Origin: Planctomycetota bacterium
Lineage (GTDB): Bacteria > Planctomycetota > Planctomycetia > Gemmatales > Gemmataceae
Reading direction: 5' to 3'
Assembly (NCBI GenBank): GCA_021781415.1
Contig: JAJXWW010000124.1
Location: 1 to 33,956, forward strand
Length of the DNA: 33,956 bases
Part shown: piece by piece, positions 8,220 to 16,064 of the stretch
Numbering within the stretch: position 1 is the first letter of the stretch
Layout of the letters: every line of letters begins with the position of its first letter
The notes under the pieces: model-generated
Told to the model about the DNA's origin: nothing
Seen by the model: the letters and a program-made list of their open reading frames with translations, nothing else
Databases searched by the model: none
Translations under genes and position numbers: made by a program

Positions 8220-8825
8220 TCATGCCGACAATTCGGCGAAATGGGGGGCAAGGGCATCGCGCAACAGTTGGCGGGCGCGATGCAGACGGCTTTTGACGGC
8301 GGGCAAACTCAGGTTCAGGCGTTCGGCGATCTCGGCGTTGGGTAATTCGTCCACGTCCGAGAAGAGGAAGACCTCGCGATAGAGCGGCGGAAGTTTGGCA
8401 ATGGCCCGTTCGATGAGGGCCCGTGATTCGCGGCGTGCCAGCTGGACTTCGGGGGTAGGCATTCCGACGGTATCCGCAGTCTCCGACACGATGGTATCGA
8501 ATGGATCGTGCGAGCGTCCCTCCTCGCGGACGGCCAGCTTGCGCCGATGCGAAAGTACGGCATTGACCGTGACGCGATGCAGCCAAGTCGGGAGCGCCGA
8601 CGCGCCGCGGAAGGTAGGCAGCTTGCGAACCACCTTCAGCAACACGTCTTGCGTCACATCTTCGGCATCCGCATCGTTGCGCACCATCTTCCGAGCCACG
8701 TTGTAGACGCGCGGGGCGTAAGCGTGGTAGATTTGTTCCGCCGAAAGTGAGACGGGAACGGTCGAAAAATTGTCCTCGCCGGCCACCGGCGTAAAGCCGG
8801 TTCCGTTCGTTCGTATTGCGTCCAT
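8220..8825 (-). CDS. ECF-type RNA polymerase sigma factor
   Basis: A protein of 201 residues, the usual length for extracytoplasmic-function sigma factors. Region 2 spans about 32-98, with YNVARKMVRNDADAEDVTQD, the -10 recognition and core-binding helix, and WLHRVTVNAVLSHRRK. Region 4 spans about 138-190, with LPPLYREVFLFSDVDELPNAEIAERL and the recognition helix LPAVKSRLHRARQLL. There is no region 3, as expected. The ATG at 8825 has a very strong GGAGGAGGGGAGG ribosome binding site, so the upstream GTG is rejected. No zinc-finger anti-sigma factor lies next to it. The following gene encodes a TPR protein instead, which makes the means of control unclear. It faces away from the HAD phosphatase gene. 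Confidence 0.93.
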   Translation of the reverse strand: MDAIRTNGTGFTPVAGEDNFSTVPVSLSAEQIYHAYAPRVYNVARKMVRNDADAEDVTQDVLLKVVRKLPTFRGASALPTWLHRVTVNAVLSHRRKLAVREEGRSHDPFDTIVSETADTVGMPTPEVQLARRESRALIERAIAKLPPLYREVFLFSDVDELPNAEIAERLNLSLPAVKSRLHRARQLLRDALAPHFAELSA

Positions 8826-9019
8826 GTTCCTCCCCTCCTCCACGAGGGGTCATCAATGCTTTGCACACTCTTTCTTCTTCTACTTATCACCATACGGAGA
8901 CACCCCCACGAGAGACAAGGGGAAATTCTCGTAGGTTCGCCATTGGACACGGTAATTCGTAGCGTGAAAGAGAAGATTTAGCGATTCTTTGTTTTGCTCG
9001 GGTTCAAGGCTGCTTTTCC

Positions 9020-9703
9020 ATGAGTCAATCTCTGCTTCCGTGGGCGGAAAATCTTCGCGCCGTCCTTTTCGATTTCGACGGCACGCTCGGGGACAGTTAT
9101 CCCGCCATCACGGCCAGCGTCAATCACGTCCGCGCCCGTCACGGTTTGCCGCCGATGAGCGAGGCGGAGGTACGACCCCACGTCGGGCGCGGCGCGGCCA
9201 ATCTCTTGCAGCAAATCGTGCCCAATAGTACCACTCTGGAGGAGGATGTGGCGGCGTATCGCGCCCATCATCCTTCGGTGCTGCACGCGGGCACGCGCCT
9301 CATGCCCGGAGCGATGGAAGCGCTGCGGACGCTGAGCCAAAACGGACTCCAAGTCGGCATTTGCAGCAATAAGCCCATCGCATTCACAAGAGATTTGATC
9401 GCCTTTCTCGGCATCGAACCCTATTTGCACGTCGTACTCGGACCCGAAGACGTTGCCAAGCCCAAACCGGACCCGGACATGCTGTGCGAGGCGATGATCA
9501 GGCTGAAGGTGTCCGCCAAGGAAACACTCTACATCGGCGACATGGTGGTGGACATTCAAACGGCGCGCGCGGCCAACGTCGCCGTGTGGGTCGTGCCCAC
9601 CGGCTCCGAGGACATCGAAACCTTGCGGCGAGCGCAGCCGAATCGACTGCTGCGCGATCTGTACGAACTGGCGGACATCGAGAAGGAGAACCTCTCGAAC
9701 TAA
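9020..9703 (+). CDS. HAD-superfamily hydrolase, phosphoglycolate phosphatase-like
   Basis: A protein of 227 residues with all four HAD motifs. Motif I is LFDFDGTLGDS (Asp18 nucleophile, Asp20 acid/base), motif II is CSNKP (Ser116), motif III is the lysine in AKPKPDPDM (about 147-149), and motif IV is YIGDMVVDIQTA (Asp174, Asp178). The helical cap between motifs I and II fits the Gph/PGP subfamily, which dephosphorylates 2-phosphoglycolate or similar small phosphoesters; substrate assignment from sequence alone is tentative. The gene starts 194 bases from the divergent sigma factor gene. Its TAA stop overlaps the stop of the convergent reductase gene by four bases. Confidence 0.9.
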   Translation: MSQSLLPWAENLRAVLFDFDGTLGDSYPAITASVNHVRARHGLPPMSEAEVRPHVGRGAANLLQQIVPNSTTLEEDVAAYRAHHPSVLHAGTRLMPGAMEALRTLSQNGLQVGICSNKPIAFTRDLIAFLGIEPYLHVVLGPEDVAKPKPDPDMLCEAMIRLKVSAKETLYIGDMVVDIQTARAANVAVWVVPTGSEDIETLRRAQPNRLLRDLYELADIEKENLSN

Positions 9704-10851
9704 GCAATCGGCGACGGCATGCTCAATACTTCGTGCAACAGAGGCGGCGTGCGGCCGAATTGAGCCTGAAATTCGTCGCGCGTCGGAATCAGCCGCACCG
9801 ACACCTTGTCGGCGTGATGGGCGGCAATCGAGGCCAGTTGATGCTCGAAGAACGGATTGCGGAAGCGATCTAGCACCTGTCGGGCAAACGCTTCCGGCCC
9901 GTCCACTCGTCCTCGCAGCACCGGCACGATCTCCTCGAACAGCAGACGTTCGAGCCATTGTCCCAACTCGGCGTCGAGAACGGCGTCGCGCACGGTTTTG
10001 AAGCCGCGCGGCCAAGCCTTGATGAGCAACGCTGTATGAGCCCCGTTGAGGATGCGCACCTTTCGCAAAAAATACGGCTGCACGTCCGGCGTCCAGACGA
10101 TGGCCGAATGACGAATAAACGGGATCGTCTTTTCTTGTATAGCCCATAGCGCGTACGGCTCGCACACGGTCAACATGGCGTCTTCGGCACGAAGCGGATG
10201 ATCCGCCGCGGGATCGACGACGATGCGATCGACCAGGGTGTTCAACCAGACGCATTCGTTTTGCATCCAGGCGGTGAACTCCTTGGACAATTTCCACTCG
10301 CCGGCCAATTGAACGAGGATGCCGCGCAGGGTATCGGCGTTGTGTTCGCGCAGTTCGCAGGGAACGATAGCCAAGCCGCGCTGCCCGGCATCGAAGCGCT
10401 CGCGAAGCACGGCCAACAGTTTCGCCGGAAACGAACGAGGCGGCGCATCGCTGGGTTGGTCCGCGGGATCGAGATTGTATCCCGATTCCGTCGTGTTCGA
10501 TAGCACCACGCGCAACTCCGGCGACCGCGCCAGGGCGCGAACCTCGTCCCACTGCGACGAGGCCACCAGCGCGCGGCTAATGCTCGCCGACGTTTCGACG
10601 CGCTCGACGACATTGCCGTTCTCGTAGCCGCGCACGGCAACGTGATAGCGGCCGTGTTGGCGATTCAGCGCCGCCGCCCGCTCGTCGCCAGTCGATTGCA
10701 CGATGACAATCCGACCGACGTTCTGGCCCTCTTCGTTGGCCTGATGCACGAACAGATCGGCAAAGGCGCGCAGAAACCGTCCCGCGCCGAACTGGAGAAT
10801 GGTTTCGGGAAGAGTAGTCGTAATCACGGCGCGGTAGACCTCCAAATACAT
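9700..10851 (-). CDS. Tagaturonate reductase-like, mannitol dehydrogenase superfamily
   Basis: A protein of 383 residues. It opens with TILQFGAGRFLRAFADLF, the NAD-binding fingerprint of polyol-specific long-chain dehydrogenases. SNTTESGY at about 118-125 and FPAKLLAVL follow, as in the UxaB branch. Then come CELREHNADTLR, NTLVDRIV, and the catalytic K-x4-N-x2-H motif as Lys264, Asn269 and His272 in KVRILNGAH. UxaB reduces tagaturonate to altronate with NADH in galacturonate catabolism. The protein is about 100 residues shorter than the E. coli enzyme and no other uronate gene is nearby, so the substrate could differ. ATG at 10851 is chosen over an upstream TTG. Its stop codon interlocks with that of the HAD gene. 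Confidence 0.82.
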   Translation of the reverse strand: MYLEVYRAVITTTLPETILQFGAGRFLRAFADLFVHQANEEGQNVGRIVIVQSTGDERAAALNRQHGRYHVAVRGYENGNVVERVETSASISRALVASSQWDEVRALARSPELRVVLSNTTESGYNLDPADQPSDAPPRSFPAKLLAVLRERFDAGQRGLAIVPCELREHNADTLRGILVQLAGEWKLSKEFTAWMQNECVWLNTLVDRIVVDPAADHPLRAEDAMLTVCEPYALWAIQEKTIPFIRHSAIVWTPDVQPYFLRKVRILNGAHTALLIKAWPRGFKTVRDAVLDAELGQWLERLLFEEIVPVLRGRVDGPEAFARQVLDRFRNPFFEHQLASIAAHHADKVSVRLIPTRDEFQAQFGRTPPLLHEVLSMPSPIA

Positions 10852-10873
10852 ACGATCTCGCAAACGGCTAGCT

Positions 10874-11040
10874 GTACAGCGCTAATCTCGGTTTCTCCCC
10901 TCTCCCCTGTACTCAGGGGAGAGGGGTTGGGGGTGAGGGGTAAGAGACGAAAGGAGACGCCGAAACCACTCGTTTTCACCAAACCCCTCACCCCCGGCCC
11001 CTCTCCCCTGAATACAGGGGAGAGGGGAGTAGCGCTGTAC
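10874..11040. repeat. Palindromic intergenic element with 11-bp terminal inverted repeats
   Basis: The 167-base element is bounded by GTACAGCGCTA (10874-10884) and its exact reverse complement TAGCGCTGTAC (11030-11040). Inside are two hairpins of the form CCCCTCTCCCC...GGGGAGAGGGG (about 10897-10926 and 10999-11028), and between them GGGGGTGAGGGG faces CCCCTCACCCCC. The whole can fold as a nested cruciform. It encodes nothing evident. A close relative lies at about 28585-28792. It looks like a non-autonomous MITE/REP-like element rather than a simple terminator. Confidence 0.85.
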
Positions 11041-11183
11041 TGCTAGGAGCAAGATATGCCGAAATGGCACGGTTGTCCGCTGAGTTGCCCTTTCCGTCAA
11101 CTTCGGGCAATTTGACACCTTTCAAGTAGCTTACATCGGCAAAGGCTCCCCAGCCAGGATAGAGGGTAACATAACGCTTCGCC

Positions 11184-11655
11184 CCTGCCACCACGACCGG
11201 GAGAGCCGACGATGATCCTCCGACAACCATCCGATCCCGTCAAGTGTTCCCTCAACCGCGACGCCGATCTTGTCGAACCCCTGTTTCTCGGACAACTGCT
11301 GGCCCACGGACGACGCACCGCTGACGACTTCCGCCGCGCTTCGCCGTGGGGTCATGCGGATCGTCGGCCATCGCATAGCTGCGATAGTCGTTACGTTTGA
11401 TGTCACACTCGGCCAATGCCTCCGGAAGCCCTGGTTGCGTGACCGCAAGCGGCTTGCGGCCGCCGCCGGGACGTCCCTGTCGATCCCCGCTCAACGGCTG
11501 GGGATCCTCCAATTCTCCCAAGCCCGCCCGGATGGTGGCGTGAGCCAGGCCCTCGCTTCAACCGCCGCCCAACGACGCCGGCCGCGCTCGTCCAAATCAT
11601 CCAGGAGTTCGAGATACTTGCCTTCGATGGCTCGAATCGACTTTGCATCATCCAT
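11184..11655 (-). pseudogene. Decayed transposase, ISAzo13-like
   Basis: From ATG at 11655 the reading frame gives MDDAKSIRAIEGKYLELLDD and then a RGRRRWAAVEARA stretch, the N-terminus typical of ISAzo13-family transposases. It then shifts frame. The continuation GLAHATIRAGLGELEDP followed by GRPGGGRKPL is in another frame, and the segment expected between them is missing, so there is a deletion plus a frameshift. Beyond about 11400 only scraps remain, such as SRSWWQG near 11190, which may match the later RRWW motif. No terminal repeats are recognisable. The fragment is far shorter than a full transposase and cannot be functional. The first 250 bases are convincing; the 3' limit is a guess. 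Confidence 0.6.
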
Positions 11656-12190
11656 TACCCAATAGTGTCGAAGTCAGCTGATTCGCACCAGGTCATTTTG
11701 ATAAATTATTTTCGCGCGAATCCTAAGAATCGATAGGTTGTTATGGCGCAGTTTCCCACTCAAAAGTCCAGTTTGTTTTGGGGTTAGATCCTTCAATTGT
11801 GGTCGGTCCCACTCTGATATTCGGATATTCATTCTTCGCATCTCCGCGCCCGAGCCGCGCTCGGCCGTTCGTCCAACAACACCTTCCACGGCTGAGGACC
11901 GCCGAACAGCGGCACCCACCAAATGCGGCGATCGCCCCACCGAGGCGGTTGCATTCGATCCATGAACGTCGCATGGTAACGCGGACGCTCCGTCGCGGCA
12001 AGATGGGGTTGAGGCGGAGCAGCCTCGAAACTGGTCGTCGGCGTGCTGCCGGGGCTGGCATATGTTGGGTTGCAAGCGAATGCCCTTCGACCGCGCGCAG
12101 GCCAGGTGCGCCATATCGGACGAAAACGCGGCGTCCGCGAATGGGTAGGCTTCTTCGACATGGCCTGCCATATCGCCATACTGCCAGCTC
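11656..12190. other. Unresolved segment without a supported gene
   Basis: Overlapping open frames exist on both strands, but none shows a family motif, a good start signal or a credible hydrophobic pattern. All look like by-products of GC-rich DNA. The left end around 11695-11740 is notably AT-rich. Given the transposase remnant on one side and the hairpins on the other, this is probably degraded accessory DNA. Confidence 0.4.
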
Positions 12191-12195
12191 GACTG

Positions 12196-12309
12196 CCAAA
12201 AAGTAACCTTGCCAACTTTTTTTGGGGGTTGGCAAGGTGACTTTTGGACTGGAAGTTGTGTATCTTCAACAACTTGCAATTTCGCGCGCGAGGTAACCTT
12301 GCCAACTTT
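12196..12309. repeat. Long hairpin plus a third direct copy of its arm
   Basis: The arm at 12196-12216 pairs with 12228-12247 (core ACCTTGCCAAC/GTTGGCAAGGT) with only one mismatch and one bulge, around an 11-base TTTTTTTGGGG loop. The 17-base string GTAACCTTGCCAACTTT of the left arm (12203-12219) is repeated in direct orientation at 12293-12309. Two further hairpins sit in the same stretch: AAGTTGT/ACAACTT (12253-12274) and GGGAGT/ACTCCC (12331-12347). The cluster might be a mobile-element end, an attachment-like site or a structured RNA; nothing decides between these. Confidence 0.7.
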
Positions 12310-12388
12310 CCGCGGGAGGGTCCCCTCGCCGGGAGTTATTTACTCCCTGGTAACAACGCCTTCCGCTTGGCCATAATAGAGCAGGAGA

Positions 12389-12514
12389 GTGGACGAATGG
12401 GAAGAAAAACGAAACGGCATTGACTTCCGCTCTGTGGTGACGCTGTTGGAACGCTGGCTAAAACTCTATGAGGCACAACAGGCCAGGGGGAAAACCACGC
12501 CGCCGTCTCGATGA
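12389..12514 (+). CDS. Possible 41-residue hypothetical protein or gene remnant
   Basis: From GTG at 12389 a frame of 41 codons opens VDEWEEKRNGIDFRSVVTLL and continues with an amphipathic helix containing ERWLKLYEAQQ. A stop lies immediately upstream in frame. CAGGAGA just before the GTG could serve as a ribosome binding site. The composition (charged helix, aromatic anchors) is more protein-like than other frames nearby, but no family is recognised. It may equally be the tail of a deleted gene in this decayed patch. Confidence 0.28.
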   Translation: MDEWEEKRNGIDFRSVVTLLERWLKLYEAQQARGKTTPPSR

Positions 12515-12828
12515 GCTGCGGTTGGTCCTGCCTCAGACGATCGCAAGGAGCCGTCCCCGTGCGTCGGGGTTCGTCCCATCCCGTCGCAGGAGGACCGCTC
12601 CTGCCCGTCCCGCCGAGGTTCCGATCCGCCCCGCCCCGTCGCGCCTTGCTTCTCCAAAATTCTCAGGAATTCGGCAAACCGCGATCCAGCAAGGCGAAAG
12701 CCATACGGCGTCAATTTGGTAACTCATAAAACCACAAATCGGTTCGGCACAGGCGATTTGGACGGCAGATGTCGGCGATGTTGACGGTCAGAGCGTTCCA
12801 CTATGTCAAAAAATTTATGACCACATGC
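12515..12828. other. Gap without a recognised feature
   Basis: About 310 bases between the small frame and the end of the hypothetical gene. Short frames on both strands carry no motif and no convincing start. No strong hairpin or promoter was seen. Confidence 0.4.
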
Positions 12829-13557
12829 TTAGAAAGTCGTGCGGGCTTCCTGCAAAGAATACTCCTTCAAGCCAGGAGCAGTCGGCCCTTCTTTGGAAAT
12901 GAGGAACGCTGGCTGTGCCACATTGTAGAAGTCAGGCGAGAAGAACTGGATTCCAAAGTGGCGCAGGTAATCGTCCAGCATCACTGGCGTGAAGCGGTCA
13001 CGGATTTGGCGGGCTTTATACCACTCCGGTCGCTCAAAATCCAATGGCTCACCGTTTGAGTCGAACCGCCAGCGACCGCCATCATTTGCAGCAGAAATCG
13101 ACCGTCGAATGTTCAACGGAGAACTGCCATTTGTTTCAGCGGAATAAAGCTCAAAGATTGTCACACCGTATCGACCGAGTTCACCAGTCGGCGTTTTCCT
13201 CATAGTATGAGGCACGCTGACGGCTCGAACTGCTCTGCACCCCATTTTCCGGCTTAGATACGAGACGGCGCTTATATCAGTTCCTTGCCATCCATTATCC
13301 AAATAGGCAGTCCATTTGCTCCCGGTCGGTATGAATAAGATGCGGCGGGCTTCATGGCTTGTAAGAGGAAGCAGATTCGCAATCCTGGCTGGGAAGTCGC
13401 CAAGGACTTCTCGGCTATTGAGACGAACTCCTCGTGCCGATTGAATCGGGCATTGCCATTCCTGAAATGCGTCTGCCGCTGCCTTCGCATCGCATTCAAG
13501 GAACTCGATCTCTGACGTGATCGGAGCGAACCGATCATCATAAAGTTGGCTTGTCAT
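12829..13557 (-). CDS. Hypothetical protein, unassigned family
   Basis: A protein of 242 residues without a signal peptide or membrane helix. The composition is that of a soluble globular protein rich in aromatic residues and arginine. Notable stretches are LLPLTSHEARRILFIPTGSKW near residue 65-85, YLDNGWQGTDISAVSYLSRKMGCRAVRAVSVPHT near 84-117, ANDGGRWRFDSNGEPLDFE near 155-175, and RQIRDRFTPVMLDDYLRHFGI near 180-205. I cannot place it in a named family. The ATG at 13557 is chosen because GAGGACGG lies at a good distance upstream, and the longer in-frame extension runs into an inverted repeat. It stands alone in an otherwise degraded patch, which suggests acquired DNA, but nothing shows its role. 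Confidence 0.7.
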   Translation of the reverse strand: MTSQLYDDRFAPITSEIEFLECDAKAAADAFQEWQCPIQSARGVRLNSREVLGDFPARIANLLPLTSHEARRILFIPTGSKWTAYLDNGWQGTDISAVSYLSRKMGCRAVRAVSVPHTMRKTPTGELGRYGVTIFELYSAETNGSSPLNIRRSISAANDGGRWRFDSNGEPLDFERPEWYKARQIRDRFTPVMLDDYLRHFGIQFFSPDFYNVAQPAFLISKEGPTAPGLKEYSLQEARTTF

Positions 13558-13592
13558 CAAGCCACCGTCCTCAAAATAACCGGACAAGAAAC

Positions 13593-13840
13593 GGGGACGC
13601 GACTCGAATAGGAGAGGCTTCCTTGCTTCACTCCTGCTGTTCTTGGGTCGCAACCTTCTCTATCTGCTTCGGTCGTGTGAGCGGACGCAAGGTGGCCTCC
13701 AAGTCCATCGTCCGCGCCGTCCCTCGCTGCCAGGTCGGTACACCATACGGACTCTGTGTAGTCTCAAGTCAGAGGCAGTGGCCGAGGGTGTAAAGGGATC
13801 CTTCCCCGCGCAGTCACCGAATCTAACGAGTCGCGTCCCC
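13593..13840. repeat. Segment bounded by a 14-bp perfect inverted repeat
   Basis: GGGGACGCGACTCG at 13593-13606 is the exact reverse complement of CGAGTCGCGTCCCC at 13827-13840. The intervening 220 bases have no supported gene. Together they nearly fill the 300-base spacer between two hypothetical genes. This may be a small non-autonomous element or two copies of a dispersed repeat in opposite orientation. Confidence 0.6.
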
Positions 13841-13858
13841 TTTTCCTATTCTCTTCGG

Positions 13859-14191
13859 TCAGGCCTTCACATTCGGCCGGCTCCTCTTGAGAATGGTTCT
13901 GTACAAAATTACCATTGTTAGAGTATACCCTGCAGTCAAAATGCCAAGGAGACACAGATATAATCCAATTGCCGCAACCTTCGCAGCGCTATCAGAAAAC
14001 GGAATGGGGAGCCGAATTTCCAGTTCTAATGGAATAAATAAAAGTAAAACGTACTCGCTAGTTGCTTGAGAATTCCCAGGCTGTCTATTGATGCCTGTCA
14101 ACGTAAACAGTGTCGTGCAATGGAAGGATATTACAGCAAGCAGCGCTGAGAAGAAAACAGTGGACAGTATGCGTGCTCTTTGAAAAGTCAT
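13859..14191 (-). CDS. Hypothetical small membrane protein
   Basis: A protein of 110 residues with three likely hydrophobic segments: about 10-32 (TVFFSALLAVISFHCTTLF), a weaker one at about 47-58 (YVLLLFIPLEL), and about 70-98 (KVAAIGLYLCLLGILTAGYTL), followed by a basic C-terminus. GGAG precedes the ATG at 14191. The DNA is less GC-rich than the core genes around it, consistent with acquired DNA. No family is recognised. It is flanked by an inverted-repeat segment and a transposase fragment. Confidence 0.6.
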   Translation of the reverse strand: MTFQRARILSTVFFSALLAVISFHCTTLFTLTGINRQPGNSQATSEYVLLLFIPLELEIRLPIPFSDSAAKVAAIGLYLCLLGILTAGYTLTMVILYRTILKRSRPNVKA

Positions 14192-14271
14192 CTTTCAGCT
14201 CCATATCTACTCTGCCTTAACGGCGGGCATCCAGTAGGTTACGATTTGCCAAATATTGGACGGATGGATGT

Positions 14272-14526
14272 TCAAAGTAACTCATTACGTGTTCGGGAAG
14301 ATACAGAAACTTTCGCATGAAATCCTGTATCCGCGAACGTACCTCGGTCCAGGCCGCCGTCGGCATAGGCGGACCACCAATGGCAGACGGTTTCGCGTCG
14401 GACGCCGAGCAGGTCGGCGAGTTCGGTCTCGGTAAAGCCCAACTGGCAGCCGCGCACAGCCCGCAAGCGGAGAGCCTCCAGGACATCATCGGAAAGCTCA
14501 CGGGCATCGGGTAAAGAAATGGCCAT
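14272..14526 (-). pseudogene. Transposase fragment, helix-turn-helix domain (IS630-like)
   Basis: The frame from ATG at 14526 gives MAISLPDARELSDDVLEALR and then a helix-turn-helix: GFTETELADLLGVRRETVCHW, ending WSAYADGGLD. This is the N-terminal DNA-binding domain found in IS630-type transposases and related orphan proteins. After DGGLD the sequence departs from the family and stops at 84 residues, and no DDE catalytic domain follows. It is therefore a truncated remnant. No terminal inverted repeats are visible. Confidence 0.65.
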
Positions 14527-14625
14527 GATGTTTGGTATCCTGTGAGTGAATCGCGTCATTGTGGGTTTAATGAGCAACATTCATGCCGGGGTAATAACGA
14601 AAATGTAGTCATTCCCTTGCAACTC

Positions 14626-15672
14626 TCACCAGCGTTCGACGGGGCCGCTGGGGACGCGGATCGATAAATCGGCGTCGGGCCAGTCACACTCCATTCGACG
14701 ATTTAAAAGATCGCTGATTTCCTCGACGATCCGCTCGAACTCCGCCACGGAATCGATCATCATGAGGCGCTGTTGAATGGCGTGGCCGGGGCGGAGGACG
14801 CGGCAATACCAGTTGGCGACCTTGCGGAACGTCAAACAGGCGAAGTGTTCGCCGCGATGAGCGACGAGCAGATGAAAGTGGCGATCCATAAACTCCAGGC
14901 GCTCTCGATAGGTCGCCGGCGGCCTCTCTTCGCCGGTCGCTTCGCGGTGCGCCAGCTGGGCGAAGAACCACGGATTGAGCAGCGCGCCGCGGCCGATGGC
15001 GATGCCGGCGCAGCCGGTGGCGCGGCGCATGTGTTCGGCGTCGGCGACGGTGCGCACGTCGCCGTTGCCGAGGATCGGGATGCGGTCGACCGCCTCGACC
15101 GCGGCGCGAATGCCGTCGAGATTGACGCGTCCGCCGAACCCCTGAGCGCGCGTGCGACCGTGAATGGTAATGCCGGCCACCCCGACTTGCTCGAACGCGC
15201 GGGCAAAGTAGGGGGCGCTCAGCGTATCGTCGTCCCAACCCAGGCGCATTTTAACCGTGACGGGGATACGGACGCTTTCGACGACGGTGCGAACCAAGGC
15301 GACGGTGTTGACGGTGTCGCACATCATGGCCGAGCCGCCGCCGCCGCGCACGACTTTGTTGACCGGACAACCCATGTTGATGTCCACGGCGGAGACGCCG
15401 TAGTTCTCTAGCCATTGGGCCGCGTCGCGCATCTCGCCGGGATGCGTGCCATAGATCTGCACGGCCACCGGACGATCTTCGGGGCAGGTCTGGATCAGCT
15501 CCATCGTCTTACGGCTCGTCTGCAACAGGGCGCGGGCATTGACGAGATCGGTCGTCGCCAGACCGAGTCCTCCCAAGGCGCGAACCGACAAGCGAAAGGC
15601 CAGATTCGTGTATCCCGCCAAAGGCGCAAGCGAATAGCGCGAGTTCAGTTTCAGCGAACCCAATTCGATCAT
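14626..15672 (-). CDS. dus: tRNA-dihydrouridine synthase
   Basis: A protein of 348 residues that reduces specific uridines of tRNA to dihydrouridine using FMN and NAD(P)H. Seen: LAPLAGYTNLAFR (FMN-binding strand, about 15-27), VQIYG (71-75), the catalytic-cysteine motif DINMGCPVNKVV (Cys102), VTVKMRLGWD (Lys141), ITIHGRTRAQGF (about 169-179), IPILGNGDV (about 199-206) and GIAIGRGALLNPW (about 223-235). The pattern is closest to DusB, but which uridine is modified cannot be read from the sequence. It is the last gene of a minus-strand operon, 12 bases after the carbinolamine dehydratase gene. Confidence 0.95.
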   Translation of the reverse strand: MIELGSLKLNSRYSLAPLAGYTNLAFRLSVRALGGLGLATTDLVNARALLQTSRKTMELIQTCPEDRPVAVQIYGTHPGEMRDAAQWLENYGVSAVDINMGCPVNKVVRGGGGSAMMCDTVNTVALVRTVVESVRIPVTVKMRLGWDDDTLSAPYFARAFEQVGVAGITIHGRTRAQGFGGRVNLDGIRAAVEAVDRIPILGNGDVRTVADAEHMRRATGCAGIAIGRGALLNPWFFAQLAHREATGEERPPATYRERLEFMDRHFHLLVAHRGEHFACLTFRKVANWYCRVLRPGHAIQQRLMMIDSVAEFERIVEEISDLLNRRMECDWPDADLSIRVPSGPVERW

Positions 15673-15684
15673 GCGGTCCCAGAC

Positions 15685-16050
15685 CTACTTCTTGCTGTGG
15701 ACGAAGGGATGCGGCGTGCCTTCCAAGGGGCCTCCCGGCTCTGGACGCCATAATACGACGGCTTCGATTTTACGGGCCAAGGCGAAATCCTTCTCGGTGA
15801 TGCCCCCCGCCGAATGCGTCTTGAGTTTCACCCAGACCTTGCCCCAGGTGACGTTCAAATCGGCGTGATGATAGGCTGCTTCGCACAGATAGCCGATGGC
15901 ATTGACCAGCATCAACGTGGTCGGCCAACCGTCGGTGTTGTACTTGCGCCGCAGCCAGCCGTCGTCGAGATACCAGTCCGTTAAGTTGTGTAGCGCCAGC
16001 TGGGCGGCGATTTCCTCATCGCGGTAAACGTGGGGTTTCTCCGAGGACAT
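15685..16050 (-). CDS. Pterin-4a-carbinolamine dehydratase
   Basis: A protein of 121 residues, the size of PhhB/PCD proteins. The family signature is present: EAAYHHADLNVTWGKVWVKLKTHS (from about residue 57) with His61, His62 and His79, and GGITEKDFALARKIE with Asp88. The enzyme dehydrates 4a-hydroxytetrahydrobiopterin, recycling the pterin cofactor of aromatic amino acid hydroxylases; many bacteria use it in pterin metabolism or as a moonlighting protein. No phenylalanine hydroxylase is nearby. It sits 14 bases after the NHL gene and 12 bases before dus, so all three are probably one transcript. Confidence 0.92.
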   Translation of the reverse strand: MSSEKPHVYRDEEIAAQLALHNLTDWYLDDGWLRRKYNTDGWPTTLMLVNAIGYLCEAAYHHADLNVTWGKVWVKLKTHSAGGITEKDFALARKIEAVVLWRPEPGGPLEGTPHPFVHSKK

Positions 16051-16064
16051 GGCAACCTCCTCAG

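Noticed and set aside
8978..10552. 524-codon open frame on the minus strand
   Set aside because: It runs across the HAD gene and the reductase gene in a non-coding frame, with arginine- and serine-rich low-quality sequence.
11674..12305. Overlapping open frames on both strands between the transposase remnant and the hairpins
   Set aside because: None shows a domain, a ribosome binding site or protein-like composition; all appear to be by-products of GC-rich DNA.
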